DNA of 64,000 nucleotides from an uncultured Sphingomonas sp. (lineage in GTDB: Bacteria; Pseudomonadota; Alphaproteobacteria; Sphingomonadales; Sphingomonadaceae): assembly GCA_913775315.1 (NCBI GenBank), contig CAJYIX010000009.1, positions 38,605 to 102,604 of the forward strand, given 5' to 3'. Each line of letters opens with the position of its first letter. Position 1 is the first letter of the stretch. Positions 34,203 through 43,097 of this stretch are shown one piece after another. The notes under the pieces were generated by a model that worked only from the letters and a program-made list of their open reading frames with translations, searched no databases and was not told the DNA's origin. The translations under genes and the position numbers were made by a program.

Positions 34203-35528
34203 ATGCGCAAACACATCCTGATCGTCCTCGGCCTGTTGATCGCGTTCGGCGCGGGCGTCTTCTGGTATCTCTCCCGCCCCGATCAGGCGCGGATTCCGAT
34301 CGAGCAGGTGATGGGCAAGACCCCGCGCATCACCGCGCCCCGCCAGCAATATTTCCCGACGATCGGCATCGCCGACCCCGTGGGCTGGGCGAACGGCGCC
34401 AAGCCCGTGCCCGCCGCCGGCCTGGCGGTCGATGCCTTCGCCAGCGGGCTCGACCATCCGCGCTGGATGGTTCTGCTGCCCAATGGAGACGTGCTGGTCG
34501 CCGAAACCAACGGGCCGAAGCGCGAGGGCGGCGGTATCGTCAAGCGTGTACAGGCGTGGCTGATCGGCAAGGCGGGCGGCGGCGTCCCCTCAGCCAACCG
34601 CATCACGCTACTGCGCGATGCCGATGGCGACGGCCGTGCGGAAGTGAAGACGCCGCTCATCCAGAATCTCAACTCGCCGTTCGGCATGGCGCTGGTCGGC
34701 GACTGGCTCTACGTAGCCAACACCGACGCGCTGGTCCGCTTCCCCTTCAAGGTCGGCCAGACCAGGATCAACGCCAAGCCCGAACTGGTCGTCAAGCTGC
34801 CCCCCGCGGGCAATCACTGGAGCCGCAACGTCATCGCGAACCCGAACGGCAACAGCCTGTTCGTCGCGGTCGGCTCCGATTCGAACATCGGCGAGAACGG
34901 CCTCGACCGCGAGAAATACCGCGCCAACATCCTCGAGGTGTTCCCCGAGCAGAAGATCACCCGCATCTATGCCGCGGGGCTGCGCAATCCCGTCGGCATG
35001 GCGATCAACCCGTTCGACAAGACGCTGTGGACCGTCGTCAACGAGCGCGACATGATCGGGTCGGACGTGCCGCCCGATTACCTCACGCGCGTCGAGTTCG
35101 GTGGCTTCTATGGCTGGCCGTGGAATTACTGGGGCGGCTATACCGACGAGCGGGTGCAGCCGCAGCGGCTGGACCTGCGCGAATATACCCGCCGGCCCGA
35201 CTATGCGCTGGGGCCGCACACCGCCTCGCTCGGCCTTGCCTTCAGCGACGCGGTGAAGCTTGGCGGGCGCTATGCCTATGGCGCGTTCATCGGCCAGCAC
35301 GGGTCGTGGAACCGCGAGCCGCCGGCGGGCTACAAGGTGCTGTTCGTGCCGTTCGGCGGCAAGGGTTTCCCCACCGGCGCGCTCCCGACCGAAGTGCTGG
35401 GCGGGTTCCTCGACAAGGAGGGCCGTGCACAGGGTCGGCCGGTCGGGGTGATCGGCGACAAGACGGGCGCGCTGCTCGTAGCGGACGATGTGGGCAACGT
35501 GATCTGGCGGGTCCGACCGGCGGGGTGA
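34203..35528 (+). CDS. PQQ-type sugar (sorbosone) dehydrogenase family protein
   Basis: 441 residues. One N-terminal membrane anchor (ILIVLGLLIAFGAGVFWYL), then a six-bladed beta-propeller: FASGLDHPRWMVLLPNGDVL, NSPFGMALVGDWLYVANTD, GLRNPVGMAINPFDKTLWTV, VEFGGFYGWPWNYWGGYTD. These match the glucose/sorbosone dehydrogenase family (PF07995). PQQ binding is not certain; many members are of unknown substrate. It is divergent from the lipoprotein gene; a repeat follows. Confidence 0.88.
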   Translation: MRKHILIVLGLLIAFGAGVFWYLSRPDQARIPIEQVMGKTPRITAPRQQYFPTIGIADPVGWANGAKPVPAAGLAVDAFASGLDHPRWMVLLPNGDVLVAETNGPKREGGGIVKRVQAWLIGKAGGGVPSANRITLLRDADGDGRAEVKTPLIQNLNSPFGMALVGDWLYVANTDALVRFPFKVGQTRINAKPELVVKLPPAGNHWSRNVIANPNGNSLFVAVGSDSNIGENGLDREKYRANILEVFPEQKITRIYAAGLRNPVGMAINPFDKTLWTVVNERDMIGSDVPPDYLTRVEFGGFYGWPWNYWGGYTDERVQPQRLDLREYTRRPDYALGPHTASLGLAFSDAVKLGGRYAYGAFIGQHGSWNREPPAGYKVLFVPFGGKGFPTGALPTEVLGGFLDKEGRAQGRPVGVIGDKTGALLVADDVGNVIWRVRPAG

Positions 35529-35538
35529 ATTCTACAAG

Positions 35539-35559
35539 CCCCGCCCTGCCAGGGAGGGG
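35539..35559. repeat. Intergenic GC-rich inverted repeat, family C fragment
   Basis: CCCCGCCCT-GCC-AGGGAGGGG, 9-base arms with one mismatch. Resembles the CCCCTCCCT-GACA-AGGGAGGGG element at 63560-63581. It lies 10 bases after the dehydrogenase stop and may act in 3' end formation. Confidence 0.55.
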
Positions 35560-35607
35560 AGTGGAACCGCCGTTGCCAATCCGTTCCCCATCGCCGATAG
35601 CCAACCC

Positions 35608-38304
35608 GTGCGCGCCTACCCCGCCCTTCACGCCAGCCATGCCGGCATCTGGATCGCCGACATGCTCGGCGCGCGTGCGGTGGGGCGCGGCGAGGCGATC
35701 GGCTTTGCCGCCGACACGCCCGCGCTCGTCCTCAACGCGCCGCTGATCGGTCAGCGGCTGGGCCATGCCGAGTTGTCGGGTCTCGACCTGCTCGAGCTCT
35801 ACGCCTTCCTCTTCCCGGCGCGTTTCGTCGTGCCGACCCCCGCCGGCCTCGCCCGAGCGATCGGGCTGGAACCGCCCGCCGACGACGCGGCGGTCGCGCC
35901 GTTCCTGATCGAGGCGACACAGCGACTGCTCGAAACGCCCGACGGCGACTGGCCCGAGCGCGAGGGCGCATGGCATTCGCTGCAATCGCTCGCCCGCGCA
36001 CGCTGGCCCTGGGCACCGTTGCTCGCCGACCGCATTCCGAAGCCCGCGGTGCCCGAACGCTGGCTATTCTCGAAGCTGCCCGAATGGGAGGAAGCCGCCC
36101 CCCGCCCCGCCCCGCGCACGATCACGCTGGATGAGGACGTGGTGCTCGGCCGCCTGCACAAGCTGACTGGCGCGGGGGCCGAGCAGCGCACCGGCCAGCG
36201 CCGCTTCGCCATCGCCGCCGCCCACGCCTTCGCCCCGCGCACCGCGCGCGAGGCACCGAACATGGTGCTGGCCGAGGCGGGGACGGGCATCGGCAAGACA
36301 TTGGGCTATCTCGCCCCCGCCTCGCTCTGGGCCGAGAAGGCGGGCGGCGCGGTCTGGGTCTCGACCTTTACCAAGGCGCTGCAACGGCAATTGTCGGCGG
36401 AGGGTGCGCGGCTGATCCCCGATGCGGCCGAGCGCCGCCGCCGCATCGTCACGCGCAAGGGGCGCGAGAATTACGTCTGTCTGCTCAACCTAGAGGATGC
36501 GTTGCAGGGCGGGTTCGGCGGGCGCGCGGCGATCCTGGCACAGTTGGTCGCGCGCTGGGCGGCCTACACCGCCGATGGCGACATGGTGGGCGGCGACCTG
36601 CCGGGCTGGCTGCCGACGCTGTTCCGCCGCAACGGATCGACCGCGCTCACCGACCGACGCGGCGAGTGCGTCTATGCCGGCTGCCCGCACTATCGGAAAT
36701 GCTTCATCGAGCGCGCGGCGCGCGCGAGCGCGGAGGCCGATCTGGTCATCGCCAACCACGCGCTCGTCATGGTCAACGCCGCGCGCGGGCGCGAGAGCGC
36801 GACGCGGCCGACGCGCATCGTGTTCGACGAGGGGCATCACCTGTTCGAGGCGGCCGATTCGATGTTCGGCGTCGCGCTGACCGGCGCCGAGACGATCGAG
36901 CTTCGCCGCTGGATCACCGGCCCCGAAAGCGGTGGGCGCGGGCGGCGGCGCGGCCTGTCGGCACGCCTGTCCGACGTGGCGAGCTATGACAAGGCGGGTG
37001 GCCGCGCGATCGCCGACATGGTCGAGGGCGCGCGCGCGCTCCCGTCCGAGGGCTGGATCGCCCGCGTCGCGCAGGGCGAACCGTTCGGCGCGATCGAGGC
37101 GCTGCTCGGCGCGGTCCGCGGCCTCGTCTACGCGCGCGACGAGGGCGCGGCCGAAGGCGGCTATGGCCTGGAGACCGAGCTTGCCGAACCGTCGCCCGAA
37201 CTGGTCGAGGCGGCGGGCGCGGCGGCGGCGGCGCTCGATGCGCTGGTGCGCCCGATGGTTGCGCTCGGCCACCGGCTGGAGGCGGTGCTGGCGGACGGTC
37301 CCGACTGGCTCGACGGACCGGCGCGCGCACGGATCGAGGGGGCGATCGCTTCCTTGGGCTGGCGGCGGGACATGGTGGGGGCGTGGAGCGCGCTGGTCCA
37401 GCGAGTCGGCGGCCCGGCCGATCCCGATCATGTCGACTGGCTGGCGGTCGACCGGGTCGAGGGGCGCGAATACGACATGGGCCTGCACCGCCGCTGGCTC
37501 GACCCTACCCGCCCCTTTGCCGAGACGGTGTTGAAGCCCGCGCACGGCGTCGTCGTCGCCTCGGCGACGCTTCGCGCGGGCGGCGACTGGGACGTGGCGG
37601 AGGCGCGGTCGGGCGCGCAGCACCTGACCCTCGCCCCCCACCGGTTCGAGGCGGCGAGCCCGTTCGACTATGCGGCGAACGCCCGGGTTCTCCTCGTCAA
37701 CGACGTGAAGCGCGGCGACGTGCCGGCGCTCGCCAATGCCTATGCGCGCCTGATCGTGGCGTCGGGGGGCGGCGTCCTCGGGCTTTTCACGGCGATCCGG
37801 CGGCTGCGCGGTGTTCACGCGCGCATCGCCGACCGACTCGCTCGCGAAGGGCTGCCGCTGCTGGCCCAGCATGTCGATCCGATCGACACCGGCACGCTGG
37901 TCGACATCTTTCGCGACGATCCCAAGGCGTCGCTGATCGGTACCGACGCGCTACGCGACGGGGTGGACGTGCCCGGTCGCTCGCTGCGCCTCGTCGTCAT
38001 GGAGGGGGTGCCATGGCCCAAGCCCTCCGTCCTCCACGCCGCGCGGAAACTGGCGATGGGGGGCAAAGCCTATGACGACCGAATCGTCCGCGCCCGGCTG
38101 GCGCAGGCGTTCGGGCGGCTGATCCGCCGTGCCGACGATCGCGGGGCGTTCATCCTTCTGTCCTCCGCCTGCCCGACACGGCTGCTCGATGCCTTCCCGC
38201 CAGGCACGCGCGTCGATCGCGTCAGCCTGGACGAGGCATGCAAGATCGCGGCGGCACTGGCCTTTGCGCCCGCCATCGGGCAAGAGGGCGCCGTCACGAG
38301 ATAA
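35608..38304 (+). CDS. DinG/XPD-type ATP-dependent DNA helicase
   Basis: 898 residues from GTG 35608. Walker A is LAEAGTGIGKTLGYLAPAS near residue 222; the DEGH box is in VFDEGHHLFEAAD; the arch has CVYAGCPHYRKC (with an earlier Cys in NYVCLLNLEDAL), which would hold a [4Fe-4S] cluster as in XPD/DinG. C-terminal motifs include GTDALRDGVDVPGRSLRLVV and AQAFGRLIRRADDRGAFILL. A 5'-3' helicase acting on R-loops or forks. The N-terminal 170 residues form an extra region not present in DinG of E. coli. Confidence 0.9.
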   Translation: MRAYPALHASHAGIWIADMLGARAVGRGEAIGFAADTPALVLNAPLIGQRLGHAELSGLDLLELYAFLFPARFVVPTPAGLARAIGLEPPADDAAVAPFLIEATQRLLETPDGDWPEREGAWHSLQSLARARWPWAPLLADRIPKPAVPERWLFSKLPEWEEAAPRPAPRTITLDEDVVLGRLHKLTGAGAEQRTGQRRFAIAAAHAFAPRTAREAPNMVLAEAGTGIGKTLGYLAPASLWAEKAGGAVWVSTFTKALQRQLSAEGARLIPDAAERRRRIVTRKGRENYVCLLNLEDALQGGFGGRAAILAQLVARWAAYTADGDMVGGDLPGWLPTLFRRNGSTALTDRRGECVYAGCPHYRKCFIERAARASAEADLVIANHALVMVNAARGRESATRPTRIVFDEGHHLFEAADSMFGVALTGAETIELRRWITGPESGGRGRRRGLSARLSDVASYDKAGGRAIADMVEGARALPSEGWIARVAQGEPFGAIEALLGAVRGLVYARDEGAAEGGYGLETELAEPSPELVEAAGAAAAALDALVRPMVALGHRLEAVLADGPDWLDGPARARIEGAIASLGWRRDMVGAWSALVQRVGGPADPDHVDWLAVDRVEGREYDMGLHRRWLDPTRPFAETVLKPAHGVVVASATLRAGGDWDVAEARSGAQHLTLAPHRFEAASPFDYAANARVLLVNDVKRGDVPALANAYARLIVASGGGVLGLFTAIRRLRGVHARIADRLAREGLPLLAQHVDPIDTGTLVDIFRDDPKASLIGTDALRDGVDVPGRSLRLVVMEGVPWPKPSVLHAARKLAMGGKAYDDRIVRARLAQAFGRLIRRADDRGAFILLSSACPTRLLDAFPPGTRVDRVSLDEACKIAAALAFAPAIGQEGAVTR

Positions 38305-38315
38305 ACGGAGAGCCC

Positions 38316-38852
38316 ATGCCGAGCCTGACGCTGCTGCGCCACGCCAAGTCGAGCTGGGACGATACCGTCACCCGCGATTTCGACCGCCCCCTCAACGCCC
38401 GCGGCCGCCGCGCCGCCGTCGTCGTCGGCACGTGGATGAAGCGTGAGGGGCTGACGTTCGACCATATCGTCGCCTCCCCCGCGGTCCGCGTGATCGAGAC
38501 GCTGGAAGGCGTGAGCGAGGGCTATGGCCGGCCGATCGCGCCCGATTGGGACAAGCGCATCTACCTCGCTTCCTCGGCAACTTTGCTCGACCTGGTGCGC
38601 GAGTTTCCCGCCGGCCGCGAGCACGCGCTGATGGTCGGCCACAATCCGGGGCTGGAGGATCTCGTCCTCGGCCTCGTCGCCGATACCGGCGGTTCGCCGC
38701 TGAGGGGCGAGGTCGAGGCGAAATATCCGACCGCGGCGATCGCGGTGCTGCGCTGGGACGGCAGCTGGGCCGATGTGCGAGAGGGCGGCGTGACGCTCGA
38801 CCGCTTCGTACGCCCGCGCGACCTGGCCGAGGGGCTCGGCCCCGACGACTGA
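38316..38852 (+). CDS. SixA-type histidine phosphatase
   Basis: 178 residues. LTLLRHAKSSWDDTVTRDFD gives the catalytic RHG-like His (here LRHAKS), VVASPAVRVIETLE-like phrase (here IVASPAVRVIETLEGV) and LMVGHNPGLEDLVLGL the second His region. Branch 1 phosphatase, similar to SixA, which dephosphorylates phospho-His in signalling proteins. It follows the helicase by 11 bases. Confidence 0.88.
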   Translation: MPSLTLLRHAKSSWDDTVTRDFDRPLNARGRRAAVVVGTWMKREGLTFDHIVASPAVRVIETLEGVSEGYGRPIAPDWDKRIYLASSATLLDLVREFPAGREHALMVGHNPGLEDLVLGLVADTGGSPLRGEVEAKYPTAAIAVLRWDGSWADVREGGVTLDRFVRPRDLAEGLGPDD

Positions 38853-38855
38853 GCC

Positions 38856-39152
38856 ATGGCCGATCCGCTGCCCGCCGGGACCGTCCACGCGCTCCCCGCC
38901 GATCTGGCGGCGGCGCTGGGGGACCCAGCGCGGCATGGCGCGCGCTCACGCCGCTGGGGCGCAACGAGCTCATCTGCTGGGTCGAGGATGCGAAGCGCCC
39001 GGCAACGCGCGCACCGCATCGCGCGGACGGTCGGCGAGATCGACGCGGGCAAGCGCCGCCCCTGTTGCTGGCCGGGCGGCATCCACCGCGACGACAAGCC
39101 CCCGGGCCGCTGGCAACAGGCGATGCTGAACGAAAAAGGGCGCCGCGGCTGA
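38856..39152 (+). CDS. YdeI/OmdA family-like protein with apparent compensated frameshift
   Basis: 98 residues read through from 38856 to 39152. The N-terminus (HALPADLAAALGDPA) and C-terminus (HRIARTVGEIDAGKRRPCCW) match the bacteriocin-protection YdeI/OmpD-associated family, but the middle, about 38931-39010, does not. Shifting frame by two bases there reads AWRALTPLGRNELICWVEDA followed by KRPATRA, exactly the expected family core. An extra CG near 38929-38932 and a missing GC in the CGCGCGC run near 39006-39012 would explain it. Either an assembly error pair or a real altered protein. The stop lies in the loop of the terminator. Confidence 0.65.
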   Translation: MADPLPAGTVHALPADLAAALGDPARHGARSRRWGATSSSAGSRMRSARQRAHRIARTVGEIDAGKRRPCCWPGGIHRDDKPPGRWQQAMLNEKGRRG

Positions 39153-39168
39153 CCCGCGACGCCCTTTT
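39134..39168. terminator. Bidirectional terminator between the YdeI-like and cytochrome c genes
   Basis: AAAAGGGCG(C)CGCGG-CTGAC-CCGCG(A)CGCCCTTTT: two stacked stems flanked by A and T runs, so it can work for both convergent genes. The stop of the YdeI-like gene is inside its loop. Confidence 0.85.
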
Positions 39169-39191
39169 GATCGTCTAAAGGTCGAACGGCC

Positions 39192-39890
39192 TTACTTCTT
39201 GACCTCTGCCGCCTTCTCCGCCGCGGCGGGATCGACCGACGGTGCGCCCGAGGCGGGGACCGCGCGGTCTTCCATGTCGGCGGTCGGCGTCCCCTCGGTC
39301 ACGTTGGCGGCGGCGGCGTTCTCGCTCGGCGTTTCGCCCTCGGCCGCCGGTCCCGCACCCGCCGCGGGAGCGGCCGGCAGCGGCAGGTTCGAGCCCTGCG
39401 AGTTCAGATACGCGATCACGTTCGCGCGCTCCTGCGGGTTTGACAGGCCAGCAAAGCTCATCTTGGTGCCGGGCGCGTACTTGCGCGGGCTCGTCAGCCA
39501 CTTGTTGAGCGATTCGAAGTCCCAATTGCCCTGGATCGACTTCAGCGCGTCCGAATAGGCGAAGCCCGCCTGGTGGCCATGCGGCTTGCCGATCACGCCG
39601 TAGAGGTTCGGGCCGATCCCGGCCGCGCCGCCCGAATTGATCGTGTGGCAAGAGGCGCACTTCTTGAACACCTCGGCCCCCGCGGCCGGATCGGCGGTCG
39701 CGAGCAGCGTGGCGATCGGCACTTCGGCCGCGCCGCCGCCGGCGCCCGCCTCGACCACGCCCTCGACCGGGTAGCCGGGCTTTTCGGGCGCTTCGCTGTC
39801 GTACACCATCCCGCTGACGATGGTCAGGCCAAGGGCCGCGACGCATCCTGCCAGAACCCAGCCCGCGATCGTGTTCGTACGATTGTCCAT
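39192..39890 (-). CDS. Membrane-anchored cytochrome c (CycM/c552-like)
   Basis: 232 residues. N-terminal helix AGWVLAGCVAALGLTIVSGM; a single haem site CASCH near residue 78, GIGPNLYGVIGKPHGHQAGF, and PGTKMSFAGL with the axial Met. The body is a class I mitochondrial-type cytochrome c. The C-terminal 60 residues are low-complexity Ala/Glu/Pro. Anchored in the inner membrane facing the periplasm, it would carry electrons from the bc1 complex to a terminal oxidase. Confidence 0.92.
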   Translation of the reverse strand: MDNRTNTIAGWVLAGCVAALGLTIVSGMVYDSEAPEKPGYPVEGVVEAGAGGGAAEVPIATLLATADPAAGAEVFKKCASCHTINSGGAAGIGPNLYGVIGKPHGHQAGFAYSDALKSIQGNWDFESLNKWLTSPRKYAPGTKMSFAGLSNPQERANVIAYLNSQGSNLPLPAAPAAGAGPAAEGETPSENAAAANVTEGTPTADMEDRAVPASGAPSVDPAAAEKAAEVKK

Positions 39891-40002
39891 TGCGCTGCCG
39901 ATTGCCCGTTCAAAATGAAAATCGGCCTTCCCTTAGAGGCGCTTTCCGGGCGCGGCAAGCCGCGGTTGCGCTGCGACGAGCCGGGGTCTAAGCGGCCGGG
40001 CC

Positions 40003-40893
40003 ATGGAACAGTTCGCCGCCCCCGCCCGCCCGCTGGTCGAGGCGATGACACAGGCCGCCGCCGCCGCGCCCGACCGCGCGGTCGCGTTTCAGGGTGCGCC
40101 CGGCGCCAACAGCCATGTCGCGCTGGCACAGGCGTTTCCCGGCGCGCTGCCGCTCCCGTGCTTCGATTTCGCCGATGCCATCGACGCGGTGCGCGACGGG
40201 CGCGCCGATTGCGCGATCATCCCGATCGAGAACTCGCTGCACGGCCGCGTCGCCGATATCCACTTCCTGCTGCCCGAATCGGGACTGGTCATCACCGGCG
40301 AGCATTTCCTGCCGATCCGCCACGCGCTGCTTGGCACCGGCACGCGCGACGAGGTGGTGGAGGCGATCAGCCACCCGCAGGCACTTGGCCAGTGCCGCCA
40401 CTGGCTGCGCGCGCACGGCATCCGCCCGGTGAGCTATCCCGATACCGCGGGCGCCGCCGCGCTGGTGGCCGAGCGGCGCGAGCCGGGCACCGCCGCACTG
40501 GCGCCCGCGGCCGCCGCGCCGCTCTATGGCCTGAACGTCCTCGCCGACGACATCGCCGATGGCGAGCATAACGTGACGCGCTTCGTCGTCCTCGCCCGCG
40601 GCTCGCGCCCGCTGGTGGGCGAAGGGCCGTTCATGACCACGCTGATCTTTGCGGTAAAGAACGTGCCCGCCGCGCTCTACAAGGCGCTGGGCGGGTTCGC
40701 GACCAACGGGGTCAACATGACCAAGCTAGAAAGCTATCAGCGCGGCGCGAGTTTCGCGGCGACCGAATTCTATGCCGACATCACCGGCCGGCCGGGCGAC
40801 GCGAACGTCGATCGCGCGCTGGAGGAACTCGGCTTCCACTCCGCCTGGGTGCGGGTGCTCGGGAGCTACAAGCAGGCGCTGGATCGCGGCTAA
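40003..40893 (+). CDS. pheA: Prephenate dehydratase
   Basis: 296 residues from ATG 40003. It converts prephenate to phenylpyruvate in phenylalanine synthesis. PDT domain: AFQGAPGANSHVALAQ, IIPIENSLHGRVADIHFLL, and the catalytic Thr-Arg-Phe in NVTRFVVLARG. A C-terminal ACT domain (LIFAVKNVPAALYKALGGFA, then NMTKLESYQ) would sense Phe. No chorismate mutase domain is fused. Divergent from the cytochrome c gene across 112 bases. Confidence 0.95.
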   Translation: MEQFAAPARPLVEAMTQAAAAAPDRAVAFQGAPGANSHVALAQAFPGALPLPCFDFADAIDAVRDGRADCAIIPIENSLHGRVADIHFLLPESGLVITGEHFLPIRHALLGTGTRDEVVEAISHPQALGQCRHWLRAHGIRPVSYPDTAGAAALVAERREPGTAALAPAAAAPLYGLNVLADDIADGEHNVTRFVVLARGSRPLVGEGPFMTTLIFAVKNVPAALYKALGGFATNGVNMTKLESYQRGASFAATEFYADITGRPGDANVDRALEELGFHSAWVRVLGSYKQALDRG

Positions 40894-40926
40894 GCGGCGT
40901 GCGACGGCGAAGGTCGAAGACCGATC

Positions 40927-41793
40927 TTACAGAGTGAGTCGATCAACCCACCATGTCAGCAGCGTATGCGCGATCGCATAGGGCGGCGGCGCGATGAACC
41001 GCGCATCCGCCTCCGCCGATAGCGCCGCCGCCACATCGGCTCGGCTCGCCCAGAAACAATCCTCGAGCTCGCTGGTATCCACGTCCAGCGCATCGCCCTC
41101 CGCCGTCGACACGCACGCGATCATCAGTTGCGACGGGAACGGCCAGGGCTGGCTGGCGACATAGCGCACGTCGCGGACGCGGACGCCCGCTTCCTCGAAC
41201 AGTTCGCGCGCGACCGCCTCCTCGATCGATTCGCCCGGCTCGACGAAGCCGGCCAGCGCCGAATACCGCCCCGGCGGCCAGCCCAGCCCACGCCCGACCA
41301 GCACCCGCCCGCCATGTTCGGCAAGCATGATGACGACCGGATCGGTGCGCGGGAAATGTTGCGCGGCGCAACTCGGGCATTCGCGCGCCCAGCCGCCCTT
41401 GGCGAAATCGCTTGGGGATCCGCAGCGCGCGCAGAAGCGATGGCGGCCGTGCCAGTCGCTGATGCTCCGCGCCTCGGCATAGAGCGCCATCTCCTCATGC
41501 GGCAGCGCGCCGAGCGCGTTCATAAGGTCGGGGCCGCGCCGTGCGCCCTCGGTCATCCCGTCGGGCAGCGCGGCGAACAGCGGCACGCCATCCGCCAGCC
41601 CGAGCAGGATGAGGTCGCGCTCCCCCGCCCCGACCGCGCGCCACGCCAGTCGCCCATCCTCGATCACCGGGTCAAGCCCATCCAGCCGCAGCACTCGCGC
41701 CGCCGGATCGGCCGCTGCCGCGGCAAGGCCCGCGGGGTCGGCACGCAGCCGGTCGGCGCGGTCGATCCCCGCGCCGGTGAAGCCCAGCCTCAC
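40927..41793 (-). CDS. nudC: NADH pyrophosphatase NudC-type
   Basis: 288 residues from GTG 41793, overlapping the stop of the upstream hydrolase gene (GTGA). Zinc ribbon FCARCGSPSDFAKGGWAREC plus PSC, the Nudix box GFVEPGESIEEAVARELFEE (then AGV), and SQPWPFPSQLM, the NADH pyrophosphatase signature. It cleaves NAD(H) and can remove NAD caps from RNA. The N-terminal half is less conserved, as usual. Confidence 0.95.
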   Translation of the reverse strand: MRLGFTGAGIDRADRLRADPAGLAAAAADPAARVLRLDGLDPVIEDGRLAWRAVGAGERDLILLGLADGVPLFAALPDGMTEGARRGPDLMNALGALPHEEMALYAEARSISDWHGRHRFCARCGSPSDFAKGGWARECPSCAAQHFPRTDPVVIMLAEHGGRVLVGRGLGWPPGRYSALAGFVEPGESIEEAVARELFEEAGVRVRDVRYVASQPWPFPSQLMIACVSTAEGDALDVDTSELEDCFWASRADVAAALSAEADARFIAPPPYAIAHTLLTWWVDRLTL

Positions 41794-43097
41794 CGCTTCA
41801 GGTCGCCGTACAGCGCCTTGATGATGTCGGTGCGCAGCGGCCATTTCTCCGCCGGGAAATAATTGACCATGCCGGCCCCGCGCACGCGCTTCTTCGGGTC
41901 GACAAACGCGATCGTCCCCGCCGCACCGCCCCAGCCATAGGTACCCGCCCCCGGCCCGCCGGGCACGTCCTGAAGCAGCACCGACCCGCCCGCGCCGAAG
42001 CCGGTGTTCGGCCCCGCGCTGCCGCCGGTCGCGGCATCGATGCGCGTATAGCCGACGCCCGCGGGCAGCAGGTTCGACATGGCGAGCCGCGCGGTCTCCG
42101 GCTTCAGGATGCGCTTGCCGCCCAGCGTGCCGTAGTTCTGGAGCATCGCCAGAAAGCGGTCGTAATCGCGCGCCGACATGACGAGCCCCGCGCCGCCATA
42201 GGGAAAGCTCGGCGGATCGAGAAAGACCGACGTCGCGCCGGGATCGAGCGGCACGAGATTGTCGCCGACCCACGCATTGTTGTCGGCCAGCCGCGCGGCT
42301 TCACTCGCCGGCACCTGGAAGAAGCTCGACTTCATGCCGAGCGGATCGAAGATGCGCGTCTGGACGAACCGCTCGAACGGCATCTTCGCCGCCGCCTCGA
42401 TCACCGCGCCCAGCACGTCGAGGCCGATGGAATAGCTCCACTTGGTCCCCGGATCGGCGATCAGCGGCAGTGTCGCGGTGCGCTCTGCGAATTCCTTTAG
42501 CGACTTGGGCCGCACCGCCTTGCCCTGCGCCTCGGTCTGGCGGTTGAGCGAGGCCGGGATGATGCCGAGCCGCTCATATTCCTTTAGCAGTGGCCCCTTT
42601 GTGATGATGTTGTAGCCGAGGCCCGCGGTGTGAGTGAGGAGGTGCCGCACCGTGATCTCGCGCGCCGCCGGACGGCTGGCGAGGCTGTTGTCGGGATCGG
42701 TCAGCACCTTCATCGACTTGAAGCCGGGGAAGAAGTCGCTGATCGGCTGGTCGAGCTTGAGCTTGCCCTCCTCGACCAGGATCATCGCGGCGATGCCGGT
42801 GATCGGCTTGGTCATCGAATAGACGCGCCAGAGCGTATCGGGCGTCGCCGCGGCGGCATTGGGCGCCAAGCCGATGCGACCCTTGGCGAGCAGCAGCGGG
42901 GGCGCGTCGTCATGCCCGACCGCGACGGCGATGCCGGGCGTCCGCTTTTCGGCGACGTACAGGTCGACCAGCGCGCGGACACCGGGAAGGTCGGCCTTGG
43001 CGGGCGCGGCGGGTACAGGCTTGCGCATCGCCTGTGCCGCCAGCGGCATCGGCGAAACGAGTGCCGCCATCATCGCCGTGCCGATCATCCACCGCAT
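41790..43097 (-). CDS. Serine hydrolase of the beta-lactamase (class C-like) family
   Basis: 435 residues with signal peptide MRWMIGTAMMAALVSPMPLA. The catalytic SxxK is in RVYSMTKPITG near residue 95, the YxN-like motif is in KWSYSIGLDVLG, and GYGWGGAAGT-like text near the end (here TYGWGGAAGT) replaces the third KTG-like box. This is the esterase/DD-peptidase branch rather than a true beta-lactamase. Periplasmic. It overlaps mutY upstream by 13 bases and nudC downstream by four. Confidence 0.9.
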   Translation of the reverse strand: MRWMIGTAMMAALVSPMPLAAQAMRKPVPAAPAKADLPGVRALVDLYVAEKRTPGIAVAVGHDDAPPLLLAKGRIGLAPNAAAATPDTLWRVYSMTKPITGIAAMILVEEGKLKLDQPISDFFPGFKSMKVLTDPDNSLASRPAAREITVRHLLTHTAGLGYNIITKGPLLKEYERLGIIPASLNRQTEAQGKAVRPKSLKEFAERTATLPLIADPGTKWSYSIGLDVLGAVIEAAAKMPFERFVQTRIFDPLGMKSSFFQVPASEAARLADNNAWVGDNLVPLDPGATSVFLDPPSFPYGGAGLVMSARDYDRFLAMLQNYGTLGGKRILKPETARLAMSNLLPAGVGYTRIDAATGGSAGPNTGFGAGGSVLLQDVPGGPGAGTYGWGGAAGTIAFVDPKKRVRGAGMVNYFPAEKWPLRTDIIKALYGDLKR

